A DNA stretch of 64,000 nt from CBDBKE01 sp965218055 (lineage in GTDB: Bacteria > Acidobacteriota > Terriglobia > JAJPHL01 > JAPKYU01): assembly GCA_965218055.1 (NCBI GenBank), contig CBDCKA010000002.1, positions 2,728,001 through 2,792,000 on the forward strand, read 5' to 3'. A program made the translations under genes and the position numbers. Shown piece after piece: positions 26,663-35,167 of the stretch; positions within the stretch are counted from its first letter, which is position 1, and each line of letters starts with the position of its first letter. The notes under the pieces were generated by a model that saw only the letters and a list, made by a program, of their open reading frames with translations, searched no databases and was not told the origin of the DNA.

Positions 26663-27769
26663 CTACCTGAGAGGCGCCACCTCGCAAAACACTTTGACGG
26701 CACCTTTCGCCTCAGTGAGTGTCTTCATCAATTCCGCGTAGTTCTCCAGGCCTCGGATTGGGTGCGTCAGCAGCTTTGCGAGCCAGCCCGGATATGCGAG
26801 TTCCGCCTGGGCCAGGTCCTGCACTCCGCGCTCAAAGTCAGCCCGGCTGGCATTCACACTGCCGAATGCCACCTTGTTCCCCAGTACGAAGCCCTGATTG
26901 ATTTGATCGGCGGGAACTTCCAGTTTTCGATCCCCACCAGTCACACTCACCATAGCCAGCACTCCATTCTTACCCAGCGCCTCCATGGCCTCGAACACCA
27001 ACGGCGAAAACCCAGTCCCTTCGAGGATGAAATCGAAGGGGCCGAATTCCTCAGAAGCCTGCTTTAACGTCTTGCTCTTCGTGCTGAGGTAGCGCACGCC
27101 GATTTCCGTCAGCAGATCAGAGTTCAGGAACGGGGGCTGCGTACGCGCCACCGCCACGACTTCTAAACCCCGCAAGCGAAGGAACAGTGCAGCGAGCAAC
27201 CCAAGTGTCCCGACGCCGAGAACGGCGGCGCGCCGCGGGCGCCAGACCCGTAGCCGCCGCTGGATTTCATAGGCCTGGCCGATGGCTTTCTCGGCGATGC
27301 TGGTTGGCTCCATCAGCACGCCAACCGGCTTCAGTCGTTCCGGTACCTTCACCAAAAACTCGGCCGAGTCCGCATAATACTCGGCCAGGTATCCGTGGCG
27401 AAGGTTGATGCCGCGCTCAAAGTAGGTGTCATCGGTAGTCATGTCCTGGAGGCCAATCCGGTCGTAGATGCTCGAGCCCGGCCGACGCACGGAGGCCACT
27501 ACGTAGTCCCCGGCTTGAAATTCGGTTACGTTGGAACCTACGGCTTCGACCTGGCCGAAGCTTTCATGCCCCAGAATTAGATAGTCGTCACCCGGCGGCG
27601 GGGCGCCATACTCGGCGGCATTAATTTCCTTGTCTGTGCCGTCTACACCCACCTGCAGGACTTTTACCAGCACCCCACGTCCATCCGGTATTTCCTCCAC
27701 CCTTGGCTTCGGAACATCCCGCAGGTGAATGCTATTCGGCTTGCCGGGAATGACTGCGATCGCTTTCAT
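26663..27769 (-). CDS. Glucose 1-dehydrogenase, archaeal-type MDR family
   Basis: A 368-residue zinc-dependent medium-chain dehydrogenase oxidising glucose (or a related aldose) to gluconolactone. It matches the archaeal glucose dehydrogenase group: GVDGTDKEI, LGHESFGQVEAVG, LMEPTSIAEKAI and a long nucleotide domain with VLGVGTLGLLAALFL. The catalytic zinc ligands read Asp43, His68, Glu69. Asp instead of the usual Cys is the arrangement known from haloarchaeal glucose dehydrogenase. GGAGAAAACCC precedes the ATG. It sits in a same-strand cluster with a GMC oxidoreductase and a GH15 glucosidase, consistent with glucose oxidation after glucan hydrolysis. It may accept other aldoses. Confidence 0.85.
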   Translation of the reverse strand: MKAIAVIPGKPNSIHLRDVPKPRVEEIPDGRGVLVKVLQVGVDGTDKEINAAEYGAPPPGDDYLILGHESFGQVEAVGSNVTEFQAGDYVVASVRRPGSSIYDRIGLQDMTTDDTYFERGINLRHGYLAEYYADSAEFLVKVPERLKPVGVLMEPTSIAEKAIGQAYEIQRRLRVWRPRRAAVLGVGTLGLLAALFLRLRGLEVVAVARTQPPFLNSDLLTEIGVRYLSTKSKTLKQASEEFGPFDFILEGTGFSPLVFEAMEALGKNGVLAMVSVTGGDRKLEVPADQINQGFVLGNKVAFGSVNASRADFERGVQDLAQAELAYPGWLAKLLTHPIRGLENYAELMKTLTEAKGAVKVFCEVAPLR

Positions 27770-27894
27770 GGGTTTTCTCCTTGCGCTCGAATCAGTGAAG
27801 ACCGCAACACTTTTGCATCATTCGGGCTTATCCACTGCAATTGACTTTTCCACAAACAACAGTCCTGAGCGGAACACCCGAGCGGAACAAAAGA

Positions 27895-28926
27895 TCACTG
27901 CTCGACGACTTGCATCACGTGCCCGTCCAGATCGCGTACCAACAAACCCTTCCGGAACCCAAGTTCCCCTTTGTGCACCGAGACCTGCCCGGAGGAAACG
28001 AACCCAAATTGCCCGTTGCGAAGGGCCCGCGACGCTTCTTCAATATCCCCGGTAACAAGGCGTGTCTGCCAGTGCATCAAGTCATTGGCCCGTTCGTCCA
28101 AGGGCATCGGGCGGCCGTCGCGTGGAGAGAGATACTCCAGGAACTCAATGCCAGGCCCGCTGGCCACACGCAACCCGGTGATGTGAAGCCGTGCACCGAA
28201 CACCTGGTTCAGGCGCTCCTGCTCAAGACCGTAGTTCTCGCTTTCCCCAACGACTCGGAAGCCCAGAGCATCACGGTAAAAACGAAGGCTGGCATCAGTG
28301 TTGCTGACCGCTATGGCTGTATGGTCGATTCCCAGGAACAACTTTTTGGTCGGACGATGCCACTTCGCGGCCCCCTTGTCGGGAGGAAACTGGAGAATTT
28401 CCAGCGGGTGGCCGTCCGGGTCGCGGAAGTAGAAAGCGAAAATACCGCCCGCATTGGGATTCCAATCGGGCAGGCGCTGCGGCTCAGGTGAAATATGCTC
28501 CACCCGGTTTTCCCGCAGCCAATGGTAGGCGCGGTTCATGTCCCTGACGATGATGGCAATGTGCTGGAACCAGCGGTCATTGCTTCGTGAATCCACCGGG
28601 ATTGGACGCCCCTTGGGTGTGAGGTACTCGGTCAACTCGATGTACTCATCCCCCAGTTGAAGACGCGCAACCCGCATCCGAAGGCCAAAAATACCTTGGA
28701 GGCGATCGTAGTCGCTGCCCGACACTTCGACCTCGCTGACCTTTTCAAAAGACAAGACCTGGGAATAGAACTCGACGGAACGGTCCAGATCAGAAACCGT
28801 CATGCCGACCGAGTCAACCGCTGCGATGGCTGCCGACGGGCTAGACCGCTGGGCCTCTGCAGTGGCGACGCCCAGCAGGAAAAGGAGCAGCAGCCACGAT
28901 TGAAGTGCTTTCGATTTCTTCCCCAC
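27895..28926 (-). CDS. Exported protein with two VOC (glyoxalase/bleomycin-resistance) domains
   Basis: 343 residues from a GTG at 28926. The signal peptide covers about 11-26 (WLLLLFLLGVATAEAQ). Two vicinal-oxygen-chelate modules follow: one near 35-180 (VGMTVSDLDRSVEFYSQVL ... IIVRDMNRAYHWL) and one near 195-343 (DHTAIAVSNTDASLRFYRDAL ... GFRKGLLVRDLDGHVMQVVE). Metal-ligand His and Glu residues are present in the second module. VOC proteins include lyases, dioxygenases and binding proteins; export suggests a periplasmic role, but the reaction cannot be read. It lies between the glucose dehydrogenase and GMC genes on the same strand. Confidence 0.8.
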   Translation of the reverse strand: MGKKSKALQSWLLLLFLLGVATAEAQRSSPSAAIAAVDSVGMTVSDLDRSVEFYSQVLSFEKVSEVEVSGSDYDRLQGIFGLRMRVARLQLGDEYIELTEYLTPKGRPIPVDSRSNDRWFQHIAIIVRDMNRAYHWLRENRVEHISPEPQRLPDWNPNAGGIFAFYFRDPDGHPLEILQFPPDKGAAKWHRPTKKLFLGIDHTAIAVSNTDASLRFYRDALGFRVVGESENYGLEQERLNQVFGARLHITGLRVASGPGIEFLEYLSPRDGRPMPLDERANDLMHWQTRLVTGDIEEASRALRNGQFGFVSSGQVSVHKGELGFRKGLLVRDLDGHVMQVVEQ

Positions 28927-29027
28927 TTCTTACTTGAGCCTTTCGTTCAGGCAGTGGGCCGCCGCAACTGTTTTTCAGTCAATAACCCGCGTATCAGCAC
29001 AAGGCCGGGAAATTGCACACGAGCTCA

Positions 29028-29197
29028 TCAGCCCAGTAAATTCCTCAGGGTCCAGTCTCCAGGTCCCGACCGCGCGATCGTGAGCGACATCACCAGGAGC
29101 AGGAGATTAAAATCCCATCCGGCCGTCTTCCCTGTGTGAAAGGGAACCTTCCACCTAAGGGCAAAGCAAGTTGCTCCAGCCATCAGCAGGTTTGGCC
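29028..29197 (-). pseudogene. Probable remnant of a DoxX-family membrane protein (C-terminus only)
   Basis: Directly after the GMC stop, the reverse strand reads open for about 56 codons to a TGA at 29028: RPNLLMAGATCFALRW ... GWDFNLLLLVMSLTIA, then RSGPGDWTLRNLLG. This looks like the last membrane helix and GPG-W-x-L tail of DoxX proteins. There is no start and no N-terminal three helices; the upstream part of this frame is the antisense-free shadow of the GMC gene. Best read as a 3' fragment left by deletion. The assignment rests on pattern memory only. Confidence 0.4.
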
Positions 29198-30769
29198 TTA
29201 CTTCAGCCTTTCCGTCAGGTGATCGGCCACTCGCAAGGCGTTGGCGATGATCGTCAGCGCCGGATTGACTGCTCCACTCGAAGGGAAGATGCTCCCGTCG
29301 ACCACGTAGAGGTTGTCCACATCGTGAGCCTTGCAGTTGGGGTCCAGCACCGACGTCTTCGGATCGCGCCCGAAGCGAATGGTCCCGTTCTGATGCGCCA
29401 CGCCCGCCAGTGGAATGCGCTGGCCGACGAACAGGTTGCGGGCAAACAGACCCACGTGGCAGTCGTGGCCGTGCTCGGGACACTTGGGCTGCTGCTTCAT
29501 CAGGTTCTCGAGCTTCTTCCGCAAGCGCTTGTACGCCTCGAGGTTGTTCGGCGTATAGCTCAGCACGATCTCGCCGTCGCGATTGAGCGTGACGCGGTTG
29601 TCCGGGTCGGGCAGGTCCTCCGCCGTCAGCCAGAAGTCGAGCGAGTGCTTGCCCATAAGGTCCAGCGTGAAGCCGGGGGCGATGGCGGGCGCGCCAGCAG
29701 AGAGCGTCACCCCATCGAGCTTCCCCACGAACGAGATGTGCCCCATAGGATGGTTCCATTCTTGGGAGCCAAAATAGAAATCGTTGACGGCCAGCGTCTT
29801 CTGGAAAACCGTTGAATTGGGGCACCGGGAAATCGCCAGCACCACACCGTTCGTGTGACCCATGTAGAAACGGCCTACCAGATCAGAGCTGTTCGCCAGC
29901 CCCCCCCGATGCTTGTCGTTCGCCGAGCGCAGCAGCAGCGCGGCGGAGTTGACGGCCCCGCAAGAGACAACCACGATGTTGGCGGCGTATTCCTCGGGCG
30001 CACCGTTGTGTTTAACGGCCACCTTGGTGACCTCGCGTCCCGAAGGGCTGGTCTCTAAGCGCTCCACGTAGGCGTTGGTGATCAGCGACACGTTGGGCTG
30101 CTCGACCGCCGGGTCTACGCAGACCAGCTGGGCGTCCGCCTTGGCGTCGACCAAACAGGGATGGCCGTCGCAGGTGTCGCAGCGAATGCATCGGCTCGTC
30201 CTCGGGTTCTTCTCATCCAGCATGATGCCGAGCGGCACATGGAAGGGCTTGACGCCGATGCGTGCAAAGTCATCGCTCAACTGTTGGATACGCGGCTCAT
30301 GGCTGACAGGCGGAAACGGATAGGGCCCGCTCGCGGGCGGATCGGTCGGGTCGACACCCCGCTCGCCGTGCACCTGATAGAGCTGTTCTGCTTTCGTGTA
30401 GTAGGACTCCAGATTCTCGTAGCTGATGGGCCAAGCGGGTGAGAGGCCGCCGTGGTATTTGATTTCGCCGAAGTCCTCCTTGCGCAAGCGGAACAGGGCA
30501 GCGCCATAGACTTTGGTGTTGCCGCCGACGTAGTAGTTCGTGTGCGGGTGTAGAGGTTTGCCATCCTTATCGCGCCACACTTCCTTGGTGTTGTATTTGC
30601 CTTCGAGGTTGACGGCACGGGTGCTCCAGTTGTCCTTCTCGCGGGGGACAAAGCCCCCACGCTCGACAAGGAGGATGCGCTTGCCGGTGGCCGCCAGGGC
30701 GTAGGCCAGTGTTCCACCGCCTGCACCGGAGCCGATGATGATCACATCGTAGTGATTTCCTTCAGGCAC
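29198..30769 (-). CDS. GMC family oxidoreductase
   Basis: A 523-residue FAD-dependent oxidoreductase of the glucose-methanol-choline superfamily. The FAD Rossmann motif DVIIIGSGAGGGTLA is at the N-terminus, followed by the second GMC block YYVGGNTKVYGAALFRL. A cysteine-rich stretch (CIRCDTCDGHPCLVDAKADA) resembles the iron-sulfur-like insert of membrane-bound gluconate/sorbosone-type GMC enzymes. The C-terminus has the catalytic block GVAHQNGTIRFG and LYVVDGSIFPSSGAVNPALTI. I prefer the GTG at 30769, which has AGAGGA 5-6 nt upstream; a TTG at 30826 would overlap the GH15 gene. It probably oxidises a sugar or alcohol released by the neighbouring glucosidase. Confidence 0.85.
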   Translation of the reverse strand: MPEGNHYDVIIIGSGAGGGTLAYALAATGKRILLVERGGFVPREKDNWSTRAVNLEGKYNTKEVWRDKDGKPLHPHTNYYVGGNTKVYGAALFRLRKEDFGEIKYHGGLSPAWPISYENLESYYTKAEQLYQVHGERGVDPTDPPASGPYPFPPVSHEPRIQQLSDDFARIGVKPFHVPLGIMLDEKNPRTSRCIRCDTCDGHPCLVDAKADAQLVCVDPAVEQPNVSLITNAYVERLETSPSGREVTKVAVKHNGAPEEYAANIVVVSCGAVNSAALLLRSANDKHRGGLANSSDLVGRFYMGHTNGVVLAISRCPNSTVFQKTLAVNDFYFGSQEWNHPMGHISFVGKLDGVTLSAGAPAIAPGFTLDLMGKHSLDFWLTAEDLPDPDNRVTLNRDGEIVLSYTPNNLEAYKRLRKKLENLMKQQPKCPEHGHDCHVGLFARNLFVGQRIPLAGVAHQNGTIRFGRDPKTSVLDPNCKAHDVDNLYVVDGSIFPSSGAVNPALTIIANALRVADHLTERLK

Positions 30770-30797
30770 GTATTTCCTCTTTCCGCTTCCGGTCGCC

Positions 30798-32633
30798 CTA
30801 GCCCCGGGCTCCAAGGGCACGGTCAAGATTATAGGCTGCGCTGATCAATGCCAGGTGCGTAAATGCCTGCGGAAAATTTCCTAGCCCTTCGCCGCTGTGT
30901 CCAGTTTCCTCGGCATAGAGCCCCACATGGTTAGCGTAACCCAGCATCTTTTCAAACATCAGCCGCGCCTCTTCTAGGCGCTGCGGATAGGTTTTTCCGG
31001 CGCGGGTCAATGCTTCGACTAGCCAAAACGTGCAGATGTTAAACGTACCCTCTTCTCCTGCCAGGCCATCGCGGGTCTCCTCGACGTTGTAGCGATAGAC
31101 GAGACTGTTCGAGACCAACCCTCCTTTGGCCGGCGACCGATTGGTGGCATCTAGCGTTTTCAGCATCCGAGGATCGGTCGGCGACATGAAAAAGACCAGC
31201 GGCATCATGAGATTGGAGGCATCGAGCGATTCGCTGCCGTAATGCTGTACGAAAGCCTCGACTTTTGCATTCCAGCCCTTGGACAGAATCTCTTCGTAGA
31301 TTTGATCCCGGACCTTCAACCAGCGGTCGTGATCGGCGGGGAAGGAGCGCTTGGCGGCCAGGCGCAGACCCCGGTCCAGAGCGACCCAGCACATTAGCTT
31401 CGAATAAAGAAAGTGCTGCTGTCCTCCGCGCACTTCCCAAATGCCTTCGTCCTTTCGACGCCAGTTGTCGCAGACCCAGTTCAGCAACCGCCGCAGGTCG
31501 GTCCACAGGTCATAGGAAATAGGGCTGCCGTACTTGTTGTAGAGGTAGACCGAGTCCATCAGCTCGCCGTAAATGTCCAGCTGCAACTGGTTGTAGGCAC
31601 CATTGCCGACCCTCACCGGACGCGACTGCTTGTAGCCCTCCAGATGCTTCATGGTCTTTTCAGTCAACTTGTGACGCCCGTCGATGCCGTACATGATTTG
31701 CAGCGAGCCGTCCGGGTTCAATTCCCGAACGCGGGCGCTGAGCCACTCCATGAACTTGGCCGCTTCTTCGGTAAACCCGATGCGCAGGAACCCGTAGAGG
31801 GTAAAGGCAGCGTCGCGAATCCAGGTATAGCGGTAGTCCCAGTTGCGTTCACCCCCCACGCCTTCCGGCAAGCTACAGGTAGGCGCGGCAACGATGGCCC
31901 CGGTCTCCTCAAAGGTCAGCAGCTTCAGCGCTAGTGCCGAGCGCTCCACCATCTCGCGCCACCGGCCCTTGTATTTGCACTTCGAAAGCCAGCGCCGCCA
32001 GTATTCGACTGTCTTCTTGAACAGATCCTCGGCTTCCCCCTCGGCCAGCGTGATGCCACAGCTGGCCCCCTTCGAGACCTCCTGCAGCACAAAGACCGCC
32101 GTCTGATCCTCACGAAGCGTGAAGTCAGCGCTCGCTCCTGTGCCGTTTCGCTTCAGGCGGATACGCGTCGCCAACCCGAGGCTGAGCCTGCGTGAACGGA
32201 AGCAGGCCCCTCTGGCGCTGATTTCTGTGGTGTGGGTGTCCTGGGCGTAGTTGAAGGCCGGCTGGCAATCCAGGCGAAAACTCAACGAGCCGCGTACCAC
32301 CTTGACGCGGCGAACCAGCTGGTGGCGTCCATGCCCTTGTGCCGGCACGCCCACCGGCATGTAATCCGTTATCTCGGCGACACCCTGGGGGCAGAGGAAA
32401 CGGGTCACCAGGACGTTGGTACCGGGCCAGTAGAATTGCTTCTGGGTGACATCAGGCACCGTGGGAGCAATCTGAAACCGTCCGCCCTTCTTGTCGTCCA
32501 GGATAGCCGCGAACACGCTGGGCGAGTCGAAATGGGGACAGCAGAACCAGTCAATCGAACCGTTCATTCCCACTAAAGCCACCGAGTGCATGTCGCCAAT
32601 GATCCCATAGTCCTCAATTGGTTGATAAGCCAT
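30798..32633 (-). CDS. Glycoside hydrolase family 15 protein (glucoamylase/trehalase-like)
   Basis: A 611-residue cytoplasmic GH15 enzyme; no signal peptide. The N-terminal beta-sandwich starts with the family block PIEDYGIIGDMHSVALVG and NGSIDWFCCPHFDSPSVFA. The (alpha/alpha)6 catalytic barrel contains NWDYRYTWIRDAAFTLYGF, the proton-donor region KDEGIWEVRGG (Glu) and the C-terminal GLYAEETGHSGEGLGNFPQAFTH with the base Glu. Such bacterial enzymes hydrolyse trehalose or short alpha-glucans to glucose. GGAGGGAGAACC precedes the ATG. It is first in a same-strand run with the GMC oxidoreductase, VOC protein and glucose dehydrogenase. Exact substrate cannot be decided. Confidence 0.88.
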   Translation of the reverse strand: MAYQPIEDYGIIGDMHSVALVGMNGSIDWFCCPHFDSPSVFAAILDDKKGGRFQIAPTVPDVTQKQFYWPGTNVLVTRFLCPQGVAEITDYMPVGVPAQGHGRHQLVRRVKVVRGSLSFRLDCQPAFNYAQDTHTTEISARGACFRSRRLSLGLATRIRLKRNGTGASADFTLREDQTAVFVLQEVSKGASCGITLAEGEAEDLFKKTVEYWRRWLSKCKYKGRWREMVERSALALKLLTFEETGAIVAAPTCSLPEGVGGERNWDYRYTWIRDAAFTLYGFLRIGFTEEAAKFMEWLSARVRELNPDGSLQIMYGIDGRHKLTEKTMKHLEGYKQSRPVRVGNGAYNQLQLDIYGELMDSVYLYNKYGSPISYDLWTDLRRLLNWVCDNWRRKDEGIWEVRGGQQHFLYSKLMCWVALDRGLRLAAKRSFPADHDRWLKVRDQIYEEILSKGWNAKVEAFVQHYGSESLDASNLMMPLVFFMSPTDPRMLKTLDATNRSPAKGGLVSNSLVYRYNVEETRDGLAGEEGTFNICTFWLVEALTRAGKTYPQRLEEARLMFEKMLGYANHVGLYAEETGHSGEGLGNFPQAFTHLALISAAYNLDRALGARG

Positions 32634-32815
32634 GGTTCTCCCTCCTTGCTCTCACTTTGCCAAGTGGTCGGCTTTCCCAAAGATTGGCCCGATGCCTGGC
32701 CCGAAGTTGGGTCAGAATACATCAAGACTCTCATTCCGCGGTACGATTCATGGTTAGTGGCTCAGCCGACAAATTGCCACCGACGTGGAACTCTCGGCGG
32801 CGGTAGTTGGCCTTG

Positions 32816-32833
32816 ACACTACCTATGTAGTGT
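32816..32833. repeat. Short palindrome abutting the MITE
   Basis: ACACTAC-CTAT-GTAGTGT, a perfect 7-bp inverted repeat at the left end of the MITE. It repeats the outer end of the element's terminal repeat in the opposite direction and may be a remnant of another end. Upstream, 32634-32815 shows only the start region of the GH15 gene and no feature I can support. Confidence 0.4.
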
Positions 32834-32982
32834 CGTGTCCCGGAAGAACGTTACATTGTGGTTGTTTACTTGTGGGCCCACTTGCTGACGAGCGTGGCTC
32901 CGTATTTTCATCGCGCTTCCGTGTCACGAGCGTGAGCGAGTGGTCATGAACTTTTGTGGCCAATCTCTGGGACACGACACTA
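32828..32982. mobile_element. Candidate MITE with 17-bp terminal inverted repeats and TA ends
   Basis: A 155-bp non-coding element bounded by tagtgtcgtgtcccgga (32828-32844) and its near-perfect reverse complement (32966-32982; 16/17 match). Taking the outer TA dinucleotides as target duplication leaves GTGTCG...CGACAC, as in IS630/mariner-derived MITEs. The interior contains a further inverted repeat (ccacttgctgacgagcg near 32879 against cgagcgtgagcgagtgg near 32926), so the whole could fold as a long hairpin. It carries no transposase. Its right end supplies the stop codon of the aquaporin gene. Confidence 0.6.
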
Positions 32983-33720
32983 AGTCTTGTACCCACAATG
33001 GAAAATGCAACGCTTATTATTCTGGTGGTGTAGCTTCGCACACATGACTTTCCCTCGTCCCTTCTGCCGTATGTACACTTCAGCGGCCAGCAGCATTCCC
33101 AGCGGTGGGGCCGTAAAGTATATCCACAATGTTGTCCACAGCCGAGCCGGGACCGCAGAAGCCAGAGTACGTGCGGGATTCATGCTCATGCCCGAAAGCG
33201 GAGCTTCGACCAGGATATAGGTCCCTATCAGGACCCCGGCGAACAGTCCCGTAAAGCGCGCCACGCGTGCGCTATTGGTGGCCAGCAGGACGACGGACAT
33301 AAGGAAAAACGAGATCACCAACTCAGCCAGGAAAGCGACGCCGAGCCCATGCGCCCCGGGAATTGTGGCAACGTAGCGAACCGAGGGATGGCCGATTGCA
33401 CTTTTTAGCGCCAAGGCGACGAGCAAGATTCCAGCCAGCGCACCGGCAAACTGAGCCACGACATAGAAATATGCGTCCCAGGGCTTGATTTTTCCGAGCC
33501 GGAAGAAGGTCAGCGTAATCGCGGGGTTGATATGTGCTCCGGACTGCTTGCCCCACGGCGAATAAATGATAACTACGGCAGTCAGGCCCATCGCCAGGCC
33601 CATCAAGCGGCGAAGCCAAGGGTTGGCGATGGCTTGTCGCCCGGGCGAACCCGGGTATTCGAGAAACGTAGCAAAGACGCCCGCCGAGATCATGAACAAG
33701 CCGAGCCCAGCCGCCTCCAT
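32980..33720 (-). CDS. MIP family channel (aquaporin)
   Basis: A 246-residue integral membrane channel with six hydrophobic segments and two half-helix NPA motifs: GAHINPAITLTF near 63-74 and GMSMNPARTLAS near 176-187. The Arg after the second NPA is the selectivity-filter arginine, favouring water rather than glycerol. The start is ATG 33720; an in-frame TGA lies just upstream. The final residues (about 220-246) are basic, Cys-rich and unlike the family, and the stop codon TAG is formed by the terminal repeat of the adjacent MITE, so the original C-terminus may have been altered by insertion. Confidence 0.85.
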   Translation of the reverse strand: MEAAGLGLFMISAGVFATFLEYPGSPGRQAIANPWLRRLMGLAMGLTAVVIIYSPWGKQSGAHINPAITLTFFRLGKIKPWDAYFYVVAQFAGALAGILLVALALKSAIGHPSVRYVATIPGAHGLGVAFLAELVISFFLMSVVLLATNSARVARFTGLFAGVLIGTYILVEAPLSGMSMNPARTLASAVPARLWTTLWIYFTAPPLGMLLAAEVYIRQKGRGKVMCAKLHHQNNKRCIFHCGYKT

Positions 33721-33850
33721 GAGATACTCGGGTCAGTGATGTCTTAGCGCTTCACGCATGGCCTCGTCTTAACCAGCTTTGTGTTTCCCGCCCTTTCCTC
33801 CCGCCTGACCATCAAGTTATCTTCCCTCACCTGATTGTTGGGTCCTCAGA

Positions 33851-34633
33851 TCAGGCGGCCAGACGCTGCAGCACCAACAACGTTTCGTCATCGCGGGCAG
33901 GCGTGTCGTTCCGAAACCTTCGCACGGTGGTGAGCAGAGCTTGCGCGACGGCTGCTGGTGAATTCATTGGCAGTCCATTCGCCAGCTCCAATAACCCTTC
34001 GTGGCCCAACTCTTGGCCCGCCTCATTCCTCGCTTCCGAGAGCGCATCGGTATAGATCACCAAGACGTCGTTGGGGTTCAAGGCTACCGCGGACTGATGG
34101 TACTCGGTGCCCGGAATCAACCCCAAAGGCAGACCGGCCACATCGGTCTCGGCGTGTGGTGTATCTTCCTTAAGCAAATCCCACTTTCTTTGGGCTGCGT
34201 GGTACCACAGCGGGGGGAGGTGTCCGGCGTTGGTGAAGACCAACTGGCCAGTCAGGCGGTAGAAGCCTAAGAGCACCACGGTGGCGAACTTGACCCCGGG
34301 CAGCCCCTGTCGGAAGGCCTCGTTGAGTTCGCGCATGAAGTTTACCTGGTCCCAGATGTTGATGTGCTTATGCATTAGTCCGCGCAGTTTGTCGGCCAGC
34401 GAACTGACCGCTTGACCGTGGCCGCTGACGTCGGCCACGGCTATGCGCGAGAGCACGTCTTGGTCGCACACGGAAAGGTAGTGGACGTCCCCACCGCTTG
34501 TGGCGGGGCGGAGTGGAGCAGAATAGACCCAGCCCGCCAGGCCTGGCAGCTCCACCGGCCGGGACACGTCACGATTGCCACCCCAAATTTCCATGCAAGC
34601 CAGTTTGTGGACGCCTTGCTCGTCGCCGCTCAA
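33851..34633 (-). CDS. SpoIIE/RsbU-type PP2C serine phosphatase
   Basis: A 260-residue protein made almost entirely of a SpoIIE phosphatase domain: SGGDVHYLSV (metal-binding Asp), IAVADVSGHGQAVSSL, KFATVVLLGF, FTNAGHLPPLWY, VLVIYTDALSEARN and the final RDDETLLVL. Such enzymes dephosphorylate anti-sigma-factor antagonists in partner-switching stress responses. No kinase, STAS protein or sensor domain is adjacent, so its input is unknown. The start is TTG at 34633 with AAGAGG 5 nt upstream; an ATG at 34594 is possible. Confidence 0.87.
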   Translation of the reverse strand: MSGDEQGVHKLACMEIWGGNRDVSRPVELPGLAGWVYSAPLRPATSGGDVHYLSVCDQDVLSRIAVADVSGHGQAVSSLADKLRGLMHKHINIWDQVNFMRELNEAFRQGLPGVKFATVVLLGFYRLTGQLVFTNAGHLPPLWYHAAQRKWDLLKEDTPHAETDVAGLPLGLIPGTEYHQSAVALNPNDVLVIYTDALSEARNEAGQELGHEGLLELANGLPMNSPAAVAQALLTTVRRFRNDTPARDDETLLVLQRLAA

Positions 34634-34811
34634 GTGAACCTCTTAATCGGAATTTCCGAGTTCCCGCCCTTCCTCCTGCCTGACCACTTCGACGCCCTAG
34701 CTGTTAGCATCGAGCACAAGAAACCTGAAGGCACAATCAGATTCGCTGCGTATTATAAAGCGATTCTCGTACGACTTCTGCCAAAGTCGGATTCCAGCCA
34801 GAGGGGATACA

Positions 34812-35141
34812 ATGAGGAATGACCTGGGGCACTTGGTCCCTTGGGCGGCAGGGAAAGCAGGGAGGAGGCACTTGGGCCTCAACAAGAGCGGCGCTCAGTT
34901 CTGCGGAGTCAGCTGGTCCATCAGCCTTCAGAAAAGCGCGCACCACCTCGCCGGGAGATTGCTCTTGAGTCTCTTGGTGGGCGCCCTGCCGGTGGTGTTT
35001 AGTGCAGAGGCCGTCTCTGGATTCCGTTTTTCGGCCAGCCAGGCTGAGGAAGCCCCCAGGCAGGCGCAGACTGCGCCGCCCTCTCCTTCGAAACAAGCCC
35101 AAGCGCCTTCGGAAGGTGCGCGTCCAAACACCGTCAGCTGA
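34812..35141 (+). pseudogene. N-terminal part of the thioredoxin-TPR protein, split off by a frameshift
   Basis: From ATG 34812, preceded by a good GAGGGG site, 109 codons encode a long N-region, a hydrophobic export or anchor helix (LLLSLLVGALPVVFSAEA near 51-68) and an Ala/Pro/Gln-rich linker, ending at a TGA at 35139. The next frame continues directly with LKWLRSYATAVAVAKK and the thioredoxin domain, whose own frame has no start codon between its last upstream stop (35045) and GTG 35168. A one-base indel near 35130 would fuse the two into one exported protein. Confidence 0.55.
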
Positions 35142-35167
35142 AGTGGCTGCGAAGTTATGCCACGGCA

